Shown piece by piece: positions 18,642 through 29,737 of a stretch of DNA of 64,000 nt. Positions within the stretch are counted from its first letter, which is position 1, and each line of letters opens with the position of its first letter. This DNA is from Flavobacterium sp. (GTDB lineage Bacteria; Bacteroidota; Bacteroidia; Flavobacteriales; Flavobacteriaceae). The position numbers were made by a program, and so were the translations under genes. The DNA lies in the NCBI GenBank assembly GCA_012837155.1, contig CP051546.1, positions 405,474 to 469,473 on the forward strand, in the 5' to 3' direction. Below the pieces are notes generated by a model. That model did not search any database. It had not been told where the DNA came from and saw only the letters and a list, made by a program, of their open reading frames with translations.

Positions 18642-21600
18642 TTGTGTTAAAATATTCTTGAACTTTTTGATTAAAATTCGAGCGCAAAGGTAAGGATTGT
18701 CTATTTAATATTTCTATACTCTTCAAATAATCCGACAAGCTAGACGGAAGAGCTCTAGAGCGATTATCAAACTCTTTTTTGGCGGTTTCCGATTGGCGTT
18801 TACTGTCTTGACCCTGTTGTCGCATTGCGGTGTCAAGTTTCAAAAGTTCTTGTTTAAGATTAAGTGCCCTTTGAATCGTTTCGCTCCTAAAGCCCTCATT
18901 CAATAGCTGCTTTTCTATTTCCTTCATCTGCTCAAGCGCATTTTGACCGCTCCCTCCCATTCCTTGTTTGTCTAATTCATTTTGTAAAGCATCTCGCAAT
19001 AGTTTTTGCTCCTTGTATATTTCCATAATAGCTTTCGAATTTCCTTCGCCATTTTCTCCCTGAGAACCTCTGCTTTCTCACCCTTACCCTTTTCATCTCC
19101 CTTGCCTCCTTTTTGCCCCTTCTCTATTCCATCTTGCATTTTTTTAGCCAATCCTTCTTGCTTTTTAATAATGTCCGACAATTGCATTTCTTTTCCCTCC
19201 CCAGACTTTGACTTTCCTGATCCCATACTCGACATAGACATCTGCATATTGTTTAAAATATCAGCCAATGAATTTGCCAATTTGTTGGCTGAAGACACAA
19301 CATATTGCTGGTGTGAAACTCCTTTGGCAATTTGAGCATCAGCTAAGGTCTCAAGAGACTTTTCTAAATTGTATTGGGTGCTTCCTATTTCCTTTGTAAT
19401 ATTTTCGCCAAATTTTGGATTACGTAAAGACATGGCAAACAAACTATCATCGATATGTTTAAACTGGATTTTTAAATCCTGCTGAATCTTTAAATTTTTA
19501 TTAAAAGCAGGCGAGCTCATTTGAAACCCTTTAAATCTATTCATCAAATCTTCCTGCGAAAACGAAAAAGCAAGCAAATTATCAAGAACTTGGCGCAACA
19601 TTGCCACATCCTCTTCGAGCTCTTCCGTTTCGCCGCTCTCCATACTTTGCTCCATCTTTTGGGACATCTGCTTCATTTTATTAGCAGCACTTTTCTGCTT
19701 TGGTTTTGCACTGGCCTTCTTGTCCTTCTCCAATTCATCCAAAGCTTTTTTTAAATCCCCATCAATACTTTTTTCTTTCTCCTTGTCAATTCCAACATCC
19801 AAAGGCTTTGTGAGTTCTTTGTTCTCCTTTTCCAAATCCTTCAATTCCTCCTGCACTTTATCAAATTCCTTATTGATTTCATCTTGATTTTCGACGCTAT
19901 TTTCCTTGTCCTTATTCGATAAATTTTCTTGTTTATCCGAGAGTTTATCCAGTTTTTCCTTTAGCTGTTCTGCCTTTTTCTGGACATAATATTTTTTAGT
20001 CAATTCGATCAACTGCTCTAAACTTTTGGTTTGATTTTTTTACGTTTTGTTTGAACTTGTCCATTTTATCCATCAAATCTTCTTGCTCGATTTTATCATT
20101 CAACTCTTTCAGTTCGTCCAATAATTTCTTGTTTTTTTCGAAATCCTTATCAACATTATCTAACTTCTTTTGCAAAGCTTCCTTAAACTCATCTTTTTTA
20201 TCAGTTGCCAATTTGTCAAGGTTATCTTTCATTTTAGTGGCAAAATCTTTCATCATTTGATCTTGTCTTTTTTGACGTTTTAAGAAATCGTCTATCTTTT
20301 GACGGTCTTTATATTCAAGATTCTCTTTGTCTTTATTCGTTTTTTGAAGTTTTTCGAAATCAGAAATTTGTTTTTCTTGGCTTTTCAACGATCGCTCTAA
20401 TCCATTCACATTGTTATTCTGCTCTTGCAAATCTTGATCCTGTTTTTCCTCATCGGTCGAAATTCGATTAGAGAAAACGGCAGATTTGGTGCTTTTAAAA
20501 TTATGAATAGCATCATTGTCAAAAATCTCAAAGTAATATTCATAAGAAAACGCCTTGTTCAACGGGTAAATTACTAGGAAAAGCAAAAATGAATTGATCA
20601 AAAATTCCTTTCTTAATAGCAATCGAAGCTCGTTTTGAGATTGCAGGTTTGCTTTTAGGATAATAGACAACCTGAAGTTTCGACAATCCATAATCATCCG
20701 AAATTTGTCCTAAAACAAAGGTTTTGTCAACTTTTAAACTATCAGGAGCATTGCTAACATTAATGGTGGGAAACTGATCTTTGATTACCGAAATTTGATA
20801 ATTTAACTTTTCGTAATTTTTTACTGCTCCATTCGAAGTTAGAATCTGGTATGCTGTATTTTGCGAAATACGCGTTGCGAAAGAAAAGTCGTCTTTTGAT
20901 TTCGAAAAAAAGAAAATTAGATGCAAAATCGCTCCATTCGACCCTTTGAGTTGCCAATGCTTTGATTTTCCAAAAAACTCTTGTTCCTTCAGGGATAACA
21001 GCATTGCCATTTCCCTTAATAAGCTCTGGTTTTCTGTTCAAATAAGAAGGAAAATTCAACTGCATTTCAAAATTAGCAATCGACGGCACGGCAATCACAT
21101 TCAACTCATAATCGGGAGAAGAAACTGAATTAGCCTCCACGTGAAACGAAACATTTGCTGCTGGATTTTCAATTTTAAATTGAAATTCTCCTGTCTTTAT
21201 AGTTTCCATAAAATAACTTTCATTGCCTATAAAAATCATTGCTTTTTCAGGAATTATTTTACCCTCGGTCTTTACTCGAATGATGAAATCTTTGTTTTGT
21301 TCAGTTTCTAAATCCTTGTTCAAAACTATGAATTGAAAAGGAGCTGGAGGCAAAAATTGTTGTCGAAAATGCACCACCCCTATTCAAACTTGGGAAATTA
21401 TTTTACTATTACCTGACAAATAAAAGAATGCAAAAAGCAAAATAGGAAGCAATGCCAAAGGCAAATATTTTCGATTCGTATTAAAATTAATGGCGTTCCC
21501 AAAAGGAATTGGTCGCAACGCATTTGCTTTTTGCTCTATGGATGCCAATAACAATTCCGATTGATTCTTGTCTTTCGTCAATTGGAGGAAATTTGTCAAT

Positions 21601-21959
21601 TTATCACTTACTTCTGTAAAGTGATTCCCAATAATTTTTGATGCTTCGCTATAATCAATTCCTTTTCGAATTCTAAATAATTGAAATATTGGAAACAAAA
21701 TAAACCGAACCGAAAGAAAAACTTCCACACCAATGAAAGCCCAAAATAAGATTGCTCGTCCTGCCGGTTTTAGCCAAAGAAAATATTCCACAAAAAGCGT
21801 GAACAAGAAATACAACAACCCTAAACCAATAAAAAAAATAATGCCTCGAATCAATTCATTAGTGTAAAACTTCTTGATAAAAAGTTCCAACTTTTGATAA
21901 ATAAAATTTGAATTTTTCAATGTTTTTAACCTGTTTTTATAACCGATAAAAGTAACCAT
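18628..21959 (-). CDS. Large DUF4175-family membrane protein (at least seven single-base indels)
   Basis: When frames are joined this is one protein of about 1,110 residues. Two N-terminal membrane helices (GIIFFIGLGLLYFLFTLFVEYF, AILFWAFIGVEVFL) are followed by a Gly/Pro-flanked extracytoplasmic Ig-like region, another helix region near 20590, then a very long charged coiled coil rich in Lys/Glu/Asp and a MQMSMSSMGSGKSK segment. The breaks occur near 21388 and 21380 (compensating T loss and G gain), 20907, 20555, 20040 and 19018. All but the G gain near 21380 are in A/T runs. The family is widespread and of unknown function in Bacteroidota. It is translationally coupled to ybeY. Confidence 0.85.
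21133..21148. promoter_or_regulatory. Degenerate parS-like sequence in the DUF4175 gene
   Basis: CCTCCACGTGAAACGA keeps the TCCACGTGAAAC core of parS but mismatches at both ends. It is coding sequence (FHVEA). It may be chance or a weak ParB site. Confidence 0.3.
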
Positions 21960-22057
21960 TTTTAAATTCTGTTCGTGTTAAAAATTAAATAAAGGAAAAT
22001 TATCTAATAATTCCCTAAAAACTTCCGCCTTCTAACTTCTGACTTCTAACTTCTAAT

Positions 22058-22065
22058 TATCTTTG
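22058..22065 (+). promoter_or_regulatory. Promoter -7 element of gltX
   Basis: TATCTTTG matches TAnnTTTG, 18 bases before the ATG. It is preceded by a short tandem array of CTTCTAA/CTTCTGA units. Confidence 0.6.
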
Positions 22066-22082
22066 CAAAAAAATTTACAAAA

Positions 22083-23595
22083 ATGTCAAAGCAAGTACGG
22101 GTGCGTTTTGCACCAAGTCCAACAGGACCTTTACATATTGGCGGTGTTCGTACCGCTCTTTTTAATTATTTGTTTGCCAAAAAAAACAAGGGGGTGTTTT
22201 TTCTTAGAATTGAAGACACGGATCAAAATCGTTTTGTTCCTGGTGCCGAAGAATATATTATGGAAGCCCTAGAATGGCTAGGAATTTCGCCAGATGAAAC
22301 TATTGGGAAAAACGAAAAATTTGGCCCTTACAAACAGTCCGAAAGAAAACATTTATACAAACAATATGCCGATGAATTAATCAATTCTGGCAATGCCTAT
22401 TATGCATTTGATACTTCCGAAGCCTTAGATTTTCACAGAAAACAACATGAAGAACAAGGAAAAACGTTATCTATAATTGGCACAACCGAGAAAAATTAGA
22501 CACTTCCTTGGTTATTTCTGCCGAAGAAACAGCTAGAAGAATAGCTGCTGGCGAAGATTATGTCATCCGTTTTAAAACACCTGTAAACGAGACCTTGCAT
22601 TTGCACGACATCATCCGTGGCGAAGTAAAATTCGAAACCAATTTACTTGACGATAAAGTTTTATTCAAAAGTGACGGAATGCCAACCTACCATTTGGCTA
22701 ATATTGTCGATGATCATTTAATGGAAACTTCACACGTAATTCGGGGCGAAGAATGGCTGCCATCGATGCCATTACACGTTTTGTTATACCGAGCTTTTGG
22801 CTGGGACGCACCAGAATTTGCCCATTTACCCTTGATTATGAAACCTGTTGGAAACGGAAAATTATCCAAACGCGATGGGGATAAAATGGGATTTCCCGTA
22901 TTTCCATTAGATTGGACAGATGCTTCCAGTAAGACAACCTCGATGGGTTACAGAGAAAAAGGATTTTTCCCAGAAGCTGTGGTCAATTTTCTAGCATTAT
23001 TAGGTTGGAATGACGGAACCGAAAAAGAATTGTTTTCTTTAAAAGAATTAGAAAACGCTTTCGATTTGAGCAGGGTTCATAAAGCAGGAGCTAAATTCGA
23101 CCCAGAAAAAAATAAGTGGTTCAATCATCAATACTTAATTCATGCAAAAGATACAGATTTAGCAAAAGTCTTTGCTCCTATTGTAGCTGAAAAAGGTGTA
23201 GATTCCTTAGAAATGACAAAGTTGGAAAAAAATAGTTTCTTTAATAAAAGAACGCGCTCATTTTGTTTCAGAATTTTGGGAATTAAGCGATTTCTTTTTT
23301 GTTGCGCCAACATCCTATGATGAAAAAGCATCCAAAACTGGAAAGCCGAAACACCTGCTTTGATGCAGGAACTGATTTCAGTTCTTGGCGAAATACAAGA
23401 TTTTACTTCCGTAAACATCGAAACCATCGTAAAAGATTGGATGACGAAAAACGAGATTGGAATGGGAAAAGTCATGCAACCGTTTCGTTTGAGTTTGGTA
23501 GGGGCTTTGAAAGGACCCCATTTATTTGACATCGTGGAACTCATTGGAAAAGAGGAAACGATAAAAGAATTGAGAAAGCGATAGCAACTTTATAA
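22083..23595 (+). CDS. gltX: Glutamate--tRNA ligase (four apparent frameshifts)
   Basis: Class I synthetase that charges tRNA-Glu. [13 protein letters not shown] (HIGH motif) is near residue 10 and [12 protein letters not shown] (KMSKS equivalent) near residue 255. The frame breaks at ~22467 (missing T; FIYNWHN restored), ~23225 (extra A), ~23334 (missing [12 protein letters not shown] restored) and ~23570 (missing [11 protein letters not shown], stop 23593-23595). The corrected length is about 503 residues, normal for the family. Because the gene is normally indispensable and no second copy is seen, sequencing error is the likeliest cause. Confidence 0.93.
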
Positions 23596-23601
23596 AACTA
23601 A

Positions 23602-23643
23602 AAAAGCTTCTAGTCTATTGAAAACTGGAAGCTTTTGTTTTTT
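23602..23643. terminator. Hairpin terminator between gltX and the PorT-like gene
   Basis: AAAAGCTTC / GAAGCTTTT arms around a roughly 20-base loop with a T-rich tail, between convergent genes. Confidence 0.7.
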
Positions 23644-24260
23644 ACAAATATAAAATCAACTTCCATTAATTATAGAAGCGTTTCCTTTAAAATTATTGTT
23701 CAAACTGCCAAGCATATTATTTATCCCATATTGATAGGAAATATTCAAGCGAAAATGCTTGACTCCAGCTGTGATTCCCACAGTTGGATAAAAATTAAAT
23801 CTAGAAATATCGACAATATCTTTGGCTAATAAAGGCGTTCCGTAAATAGTATTGTTTTCACTCCCCGATTCAACTTTTAGCTTTCCGTTAACTTGAACAA
23901 TGGGACCAAATTCTACACTCAAATGATTTTCGATAATCTTATAACTCAATAGTAAAGAAATCTGTGCTGAAGCTAATTTATAATTAGTGTCTTCTGATAT
24001 AAAGCCGCTAGTTGTGGCAACACTAAAATTGTTTTCGCTAAACTGCATGGCATAAACCATATCCCAATCATTATAGAAATTGCCTCTCATAGAAAGTCCT
24101 GCATTCCAACCTGTTCCTGGTTTGGTTTGAAAATCGCTAGTGTTTAAAGTAAATTGGTTTACACCAAAACTTATTCCAATTCGATTAGAATCGCGGTATT
24201 TGTACTGAGCAAAAACAGTTGCAGAAAGAAACATAAAAACAAAAGCAAAATATAATCTTT

Positions 24261-25244
24261 ATTGATTGTCCGTTTTAGTCATAACCCTGTAATGCTTGCT
24301 ATTACTAGTCTATCAAATAATTTTTCCTCAAAATACCGTCTATTAAGCTTGTAAACGAACTCGTTTAGGTATAATTGGAGATATTTTCCTTTAATTTTGT
24401 GGAAATTTCCTAAGAAATTCCTTTTAGCATTACTAATTGCAATATGTACCCATCTTAAAGTTTCTGTTGTTGTTTCTTTATTCGATTTTTCTGTAATATG
24501 TATCTCTACATAATCTGCAATATCTATATATGATGTGCTTTTGTCTGTAAATAGAATACTTTTTTCAGAAATAGATTCCTGGATTGTTTGATTTATCTGT
24601 TCCGATGTATGATCTGTCAAGACCTTTGCTTTAAAATATCTGCAATGATTTGATTTTCCCCCAGTTTCAATATCTTCTAAAATTGTTGACTCTGCCATAA
24701 TTGCAACGTTGGATTTTCCAACAGCACCACGCCCACGAATTCCTTTTTCTTGTTCAATTTCAGAAGATTCAATTGTAAAATATCCTTCGTCAAATTCAAT
24801 CATTCCTTCCAGAGTATAACGCGCATCCCTATTACCCATTGCTTTCGCAACTTATGAACCATAGACCAAACCGGTTCGTAACGTTTCAAACCCAGCTGCT
24901 TTTGAATTTCTTTACTTGAGAATCCTTTTTTTGTTGCCGTTAAAAGGAACATCGTTTTGTACCAAATCAAAAATGATAAATTAGAACTTTGCATTATCGT
25001 TCCGCTACGTAACGAAATTCTGCTCCTACATTTTTTACATTCATAACTCCATCTGCTTTTTATCCAAAAATGTTCTTTGCTTCCGCATTTACATTGAACT
25101 CCGATTTTATCTCTTTCTTCTTTAAAATGAAGTCTACAAGACTCTTCACTCCCAAAATTTGCCGTAAATTGAATAGATTCATCGCTATTTTTTTATCAAA
25201 TATAAGGCTTTTTATTCAATTATGTGTAATTACGGACAATCAAA
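24261..25244 (-). mobile_element. IS1595-type insertion sequence (984 bp)
   Basis: Terminal inverted repeats begin ATTGATTGTCCG and end CGGACAATCAAA. Both sides carry the 8-bp target duplication TAATCTTT (24253-24260 and 25245-25252), the duplication length known for this family. Confidence 0.88.
24279..25182 (-). pseudogene. IS1595-type transposase with frameshifts
   Basis: The N-terminal zinc-ribbon region (FKEERDKIGVQCKCGSKEHFW, CKKCRSRISLRSGTIM) leads into SFLIWYKTMFLLTATKKGFSSKEIQKQLGLKRY and then the ISXO2-like DDE domain (MIEFDEGYFTIE, KVLTDHTSE, WVHIAISNAKRNFLGNFH). Frames break near 24835 (short duplication of reading around KLRK-AMGNRD) and near the N-terminus. It is clearly distinct from the 290-residue IS1595 copies elsewhere in the window. 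Confidence 0.82.
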
Positions 25245-25331
25245 TAATCTTTTCATAAAATTGAATTAAACAAGAACAAACCTAAAGTTTTTTGTAATTT
25301 AACAGTAATTTTTTAACTAAATTTATTTCTT

Positions 25332-26314
25332 ATGGACATTTCATTGATTATCCTTCTTGTAGTAGGATTATTTATTTTTCTCTCTGCATTCTTTACCGTA
25401 AAACAACAAACCTCATTTGTAATTGAGCGTTTTGGTAAATTCTTGAATATAAGAAGTTCTGGTTTGCAATTAAAAATTCCTTTAATTGATAGAATTGCTG
25501 GTCGTGTTAACCTTAAAATTCAACAACTCGATGTTATTATCGAGACCAAAACCAAAGACAACGTTTTTATCAAAATGAAAGTTTCGGTCCAATTTAATGT
25601 CATTCAAGAAAAGGTTTACGAAGCTTTTTACAAACTAGAATACCCTCACGACCAAATTACAGCTTATGTGTTTGACGTGGTTCGTGCCGAAGTTCCGAAG
25701 CTAATTTTGGATGATGTTTTCGAAAGAAAAGATGATATTGCAATAGGTGTAAAACGCGAGTTAAACGAAGCAATGATGGCTTATGGTTATGATATTATCA
25801 ATACGTTAGTTACTGATATTGACCCAGATATTCAGGTAAAAAATGCAATGAACAGAATTAATGCTGCCGATAGAGAAAAAACTGCGGCAATGTTCGAATC
25901 AGAAGCACAAAGAATTAGAATTGTGGCTAAAGCCAAAGCAGAAGCCGAAAGCAAAAAACTTCAAGGACAAGGTATCGCCGATCAAAGACGTGAAATAGCT
26001 CGTGGATTGGTCGAAAGTGTTGAAGTTTTGAACAATGTTGGCATTAATTCTCAGGAAGCATCAGCGTTGATTGTAATAACGCAACATTATGATACCTTAC
26101 AGGCTATTGGCGCAGACACTAATTCCAACTTGATATTATTGCCAAACTCTCCTCAAGCAGCTAGTGATATGCTAAACAGTATGGTTACTAGTTTTACCGC
26201 TTCGAACATCATTGGAGAACAAATGAAGAAACAACCAAAAGGGTTAAAAAACCAGATAATACCGCTATTGATTATAATCCGTCGGATACAACAAATCCAA
26301 CTGAACCCGCTTAA
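25332..26314 (+). CDS. SPFH/Band 7 membrane protein (stomatin-like; one C-terminal frameshift)
   Basis: A membrane scaffold protein of the stomatin/HflK type. One N-terminal transmembrane helix (SLIILLVVGLFIFLSAFF) is followed by the Band 7 domain (VKQQTSFVIERFGKF...GLQLKIPLIDRI...DVIIETKTKDNVFIKMKVSVQF) and a long Ala/Glu-rich helix (KAKAEAESKKLQGQG). The final residues are shifted by one missing A near 26230; correction gives TTKRVKKPDNTAIDYNPSDTTNPTEPA and a stop at 26312. Such proteins organise membrane microdomains and often modulate proteolysis. It is followed by a terminator shared with the convergent XRE gene. Confidence 0.9.
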
Positions 26315-26335
26315 AAACAGAACGATTTTCATCAT

Positions 26336-26364
26336 AAAAAAGAGGCTTAATTGCCTCTTTTTTT
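26336..26364. terminator. Bidirectional terminator
   Basis: AAAAAGAGGC TTAATT GCCTCTTTTTT between convergent genes. The same stem-loop sequence recurs at 30023. Confidence 0.85.
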
Positions 26365-26381
26365 GTAATCTAATCAAATTA

Positions 26382-26797
26382 CTACTTCAATAATAATATC
26401 AATTTGTCAAGTAATTCTTCAACTTTATTATTTAAAGCCATTATTGTCAAATTTTTTTCTAAAACTATTTCTTTTTGATCATTTATATTTTCTTTTAATT
26501 CTTTGATACGCTCTTCATATTGTTCAATTAATTTATCGGGAGTTTGATTAATTAACATTGCATTATTGCCGCCTTTAATTTCATTATTATAAAAGTTAAT
26601 ATATTCATCTGGTAATAAGTCAAGAAAAGATTTTCCTAAAAATTTCGCAATTTTTTCAACAGTAAAAATATCTGGAGTTTTTTGATTATTTTCTATACTT
26701 CGATACGTTCCTTCTGAAATTTCCAATAGGCAGCCATATCTAATTGGGAAAAACCTTTAGAAGTCCTTAAATCTCTTATTTTTTTACCTATAACCAT
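26382..26797 (-). CDS. XRE-family DNA-binding regulator (one frameshift)
   Basis: Starting at the ATG at 26797, the sequence MVIGKKIRDLRTSKGFSQLDMAAYLEISEGTYRSIENNQ is a classic helix-turn-helix once a missing T near 26731 is restored. Without it, the N-terminus runs out of frame. The remainder includes a second helical segment and a C-terminal coiled coil (LIEQYEERIKELKENINDQKEIVLEKNL) ending in LLDKLILLLK, probably for dimerisation. It faces the Cys-rich lipoprotein across an IS1595 insertion and may have regulated that locus, though this is only inferred from position. Confidence 0.8.
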
Positions 26798-26876
26798 AAT
26801 ATTTAATTGAAAAAGGTTTATTGTTTAGCGAAAATACACAAAAAACTAATGAAAAAACAGTTTGTAATTAAAATAT

Positions 26877-27839
26877 AGGTATAAGCGTTTAGGTCGCAAA
26901 TAAATTATCTTTGTCAAATGACAGAGCGCAATATTTTCAGAGGAGTGAATTCAATAAAATTTAACCAAAGATTTAAAGAAGATAAGGATTGTTTAGAATA
27001 TTTATCTGAGATAAAATGGCTTAGTGGCTATAATTGTAAACGATGTAATAATGATAAATTTGGGAAAGGAAAAAACATCCATAACCGACGTTGTACCAAG
27101 TGCCGATATGATGAAAGTCCAACAGCAGGAACTATGTTTGAAAAGCTTAAATTTTCAATACTAATAGCCTTTCATATTGTTTTCAAAATAAGTACGAAGA
27201 AAAAAGGGATGTCTTCTTTAGAATTAAGTAATGAATTTGAACTTCGACAAATGACCTGCTGGGCATTCAAACAAAAACTACAGCAAGTAATGAAGAGCAG
27301 TCTAAAAAGCCCATTAACAGGGGTTATTCACGTTGATGAGTTTGTGATTGGAGGTCCAGAAGAAGGTAAAAAAGGAAGGAGTAAAGGGTTGAAAAAATTA
27401 ATTGTCTTGGCTGTTGAAATTTTAGAAGATGGTGTTGGTCGAGCTTACGCTGAGGCTATTGAACATTCTTCGGCAATAGAATTAGGTGCTTTCTTAACCA
27501 AATATGTTTCAAGCGAAGCGGAAGTAGTTTCGGATAAATGGAAAGGTTACACACCTTTAAAAAAGGAGTTTAAAAATTTGAAACAAGTTGCATCAGAAGA
27601 TGGAAAGAACTTTAAAGAGCTACATATACACATAATGAATATAAAAGGATGGCTCCGAGGAATTCATCACCATTGCAGTAAAGACCGTATGCAAAATTAT
27701 CTTGATGAATACCATTTTAGATACAACAGAAGGTCAAATATGGATACAATATTCGATGTGTTAATAAGAAAGATGGTGAATTGTAAATAAATATCAATAA
27801 AATAAGCACTTAACAAGTGCGAACTAAACGCTTATACCT
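26877..27839 (+). mobile_element. IS1595-family insertion sequence, copy A (963 bp)
   Basis: Inverted repeats AGGTATAAGCGTTTAGGTCGCA and TGCGAACTAAACGCTTATACCT. Flanks ATTAAAATAT occur on both sides (26867-26876 and 27840-27849), a ten-base match. It is identical by eye to copy B at 37281-38243. Confidence 0.9.
26918..27790 (+). CDS. IS1595-family transposase (copy A)
   Basis: A 290-residue protein with an N-terminal zinc-ribbon (CKRCNND...RRCTKCRYDESPTAGTMFEKLKFS) and an ISXO2-like DDE domain (VIHVDEFVIGGPEEGKKGRSKG, VSDKWKGYTPL, HHHCSKDRMQNYLDEYHFRYNRR). The frame is intact. A TATCTTTG promoter motif lies just inside the left end of the element. The protein is the same as that of copy B, implying very recent transposition or shared maintenance. 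Confidence 0.94.
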   Translation: MTERNIFRGVNSIKFNQRFKEDKDCLEYLSEIKWLSGYNCKRCNNDKFGKGKNIHNRRCTKCRYDESPTAGTMFEKLKFSILIAFHIVFKISTKKKGMSSLELSNEFELRQMTCWAFKQKLQQVMKSSLKSPLTGVIHVDEFVIGGPEEGKKGRSKGLKKLIVLAVEILEDGVGRAYAEAIEHSSAIELGAFLTKYVSSEAEVVSDKWKGYTPLKKEFKNLKQVASEDGKNFKELHIHIMNIKGWLRGIHHHCSKDRMQNYLDEYHFRYNRRSNMDTIFDVLIRKMVNCK

Positions 27840-28428
27840 ATTAAAATATATTTACCCTATGAATAATCCCAATCTTATTTAATTAACTAAAAATGAAAAA
27901 AAATGAAAAAAGTAATTTATTCAATGTTTTCTGTTATTTTTGTTATTGTTACAATGTCACTAACATCGTGTCAAAATGAATCATACGAAAATGCAGTAAA
28001 TAAAAACACGACTAGTAAGGATATAAGGAATCTTATAGTTAAACTATCTGAAAATAACATTAAGATAGACAATGCTTTAGCAGAAAACAACAACTTAATA
28101 TTTGATGAAAATGTTATAAAATTTTTAAATGCTGCCAAAAATGAAACGGATATAAAAAAATCATTTGAAACAGCAGGAATAAAAAACAGTGACGAACTAA
28201 TTAATTTATTAAAAGAAAAAGTCAACTTAGGAAAACAATTTATGTTAGAAAATCCAAATTTTTATAAATTAGATTTACAAAAAAGAACTATATTGTTAGA
28301 TAAGGTTTTGGATTCTATGTTTTTTCCTAACTATGTCGAATCAAAAATGAATAAATTGGGAAAATTAAGTATTAATGATAAAAACACAATAGCTTCAAAA
28401 AATTGTGCTAAACAATACAATATTAATA

Positions 28429-29461
28429 TTAATGCGAATCAAGGGTTAAAATATTAGTCCAATAAAAGCGGCAGCAATTTTTCCAAATAGATGAACCAGT
28501 AACCCCTTGCTAGACCTAACTTTACTTGCTTTTTGAATATCAGTTTTAACAATCAACCAATTAAAAAGAGATTCTATGGGCTGTCTAACTCTTGATACTG
28601 CTTTGGAAAATAAATCATCGGCTGCTTTATCCCAGTTTTTTATTTGTTGACATTGTCCTTTGATTGCTTTAACTGGTGTAATCATAATTGAATTTTTCTC
28701 TTGTTCTAATTCAGAAAAAAATCCTCGTTAATGTATATTTTATCTCCAAAGAATTTTCTGTTTGTTTTTTCTGACCACGCTTCTTTGAAAACCGTTAAAT
28801 CATTGACAGATGCAGGTGTTATTTGAATTTCTTCAGGAAAAGGAATTTTATTTTCTCGTCTAAAAGCTAATGCATGAAGCTTCACTCCATAATAATACAT
28901 GCTTTTTGTAGAACAATACCCTTTATCGGTCAAGTCTTTTGCTACCTTTCCATTTCGTTTACCAGAGCAAGTGATTATTGGCATCGAATCCAGTAAACTT
29001 TGATCAGTTAAGCAATCCCAAGGTAAAAAGTCTTCAAATAATGAAGCTGAAAAACGTCGAAAAGCTTCTGATAATTGATTAAGACGATTAGAAAAACCAG
29101 CATATGAGCCAAGTCTTGGAAACCAATCATGTAAATAATCACAAGCATATTTATGAATTTGTTTGATGCTAAAACGTTGTTCTTCTTGAACTGTGAATAG
29201 GTATATGGTCATAATTTCTTGATCTGTTAAATCTTGTTTATGGTTGTTGCTGAAACGTTCGCAAGTGTATTTTAAATCTTTTTCAAATCTGTCACAGATT
29301 ATGGAATATATTTTACTAATTTTAGGGCTTTAAGCTGATTAATCATATATTTAAACGTGCGTTAGATACACTATAAATATACTGATTATCAGCTTATTAT
29401 TCTAATTTTTACAAAGAAATTTCTTTCTTTTTTAATGTTTTTTCAACCCTTGATTCGCATT
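28429..29461 (-). mobile_element. IS982-family insertion sequence, copy A (1033 bp)
   Basis: Ends TTAATGCGAATCAAGGGTT and AACCCTTGATTCGCATT. Target duplication ATTAATA at 28422-28428 and 29462-29468 lies within the lipoprotein gene. It is two bases shorter than copy B at 61342-62376 because of two single-A losses. Confidence 0.88.
28446..29346 (-). pseudogene. IS982-family transposase, copy A, two frameshifts relative to copy B
   Basis: It encodes the same IS982 transposase as the intact copy at 61459-62361 but differs by one missing A near the N-terminus (about 29314) and one missing A in the run near 28714. The latter splits the protein between INEDFF and SELEQEKNSI. Catalytic-region motifs (CLTDQSLLDSMPI, YYGVKLHAL, VNDLTVF) are otherwise the same. 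The two-base difference from an otherwise identical copy is direct evidence that homopolymer indels occur in this assembly. Confidence 0.86.
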
Positions 29462-29737
29462 ATTAATAGATGTAATGGAAGTTCTTTAAGATGTTCAGCT
29501 GCTGCAATTATAAGCGCTTCAGCTGGAATTTGGCCTGGATTGATAGGCGCTGCGTTCTGTATGTGGGAAAGTCATGACTGCAAAATCGAAGCATCAGAAG
29601 ACTATACAGCTTGTCTTACCGAAGCTATTATCTTCTCCCCAGACTAATATTTGTAATTAGATAGTTGCTGGATTATAGGAATATCACCTGACCAAGATTC
29701 ACCTGTAAACTACTAAAATAATTTAAAAACAAAAATT

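Larger units (their letters stand above)
23656..25256 (-). pseudogene. PorT-like outer-membrane barrel protein, signal peptide split by an IS1595-type element
   Basis: The mature coding part (23656-24234) encodes a ~190-residue beta-barrel (GVNQFTLNTSDF, GLSMRGNFYNDWDMVYAMQFSEN, VEFGPIVQVNGKL, YPTVGITAGVKHFRLNISYQYGINN). Upstream on the minus strand an insertion sequence (24261-25244) separates it from its first codons. Removing the element plus one 8-bp target copy restores ATG AAA AGA TTA and a continuous signal peptide MKRLYFAFVFMFLSATVFAQ. A downstream ATG at 24234 could start a protein lacking the first ten residues, so export may be weakened. The function is unknown beyond outer-membrane localisation. 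Confidence 0.8.
27903..29647 (+). pseudogene. Cys-rich secreted lipoprotein split by IS982
   Basis: The 5' part (27903-28428) has a lipoprotein signal (MTSCQ-like; TMSLTSCQNE) and a helical region. The original frame then continues after the IS982 copy (28429-29461) at 29469: rejoined, it reads NCAKQYNIN-RCNGSSLRCSAAAIISASAGIWPGLIGAAFC...HDCKIEASEDYTACL and stops at 29645-29647. The total is 234 residues. The C-terminal ~60 residues contain six cysteines around a hydrophobic Ala/Gly/Ile core, a pattern seen in some secreted peptide-like proteins. I do not recognise a named family. A small membrane protein follows. Confidence 0.8.

Noticed and set aside
19006-19754. Plus-strand ORFs opposite the DUF4175 gene
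   Set aside because: Shadows of the Lys/Glu-rich coiled coil; reading gives Phe/Ser-rich low-complexity protein without motifs.
22083-23595. gltX as a true pseudogene
   Set aside because: Four single-base homopolymer breaks in an essential gene, with all motifs kept, are better explained by sequencing error.
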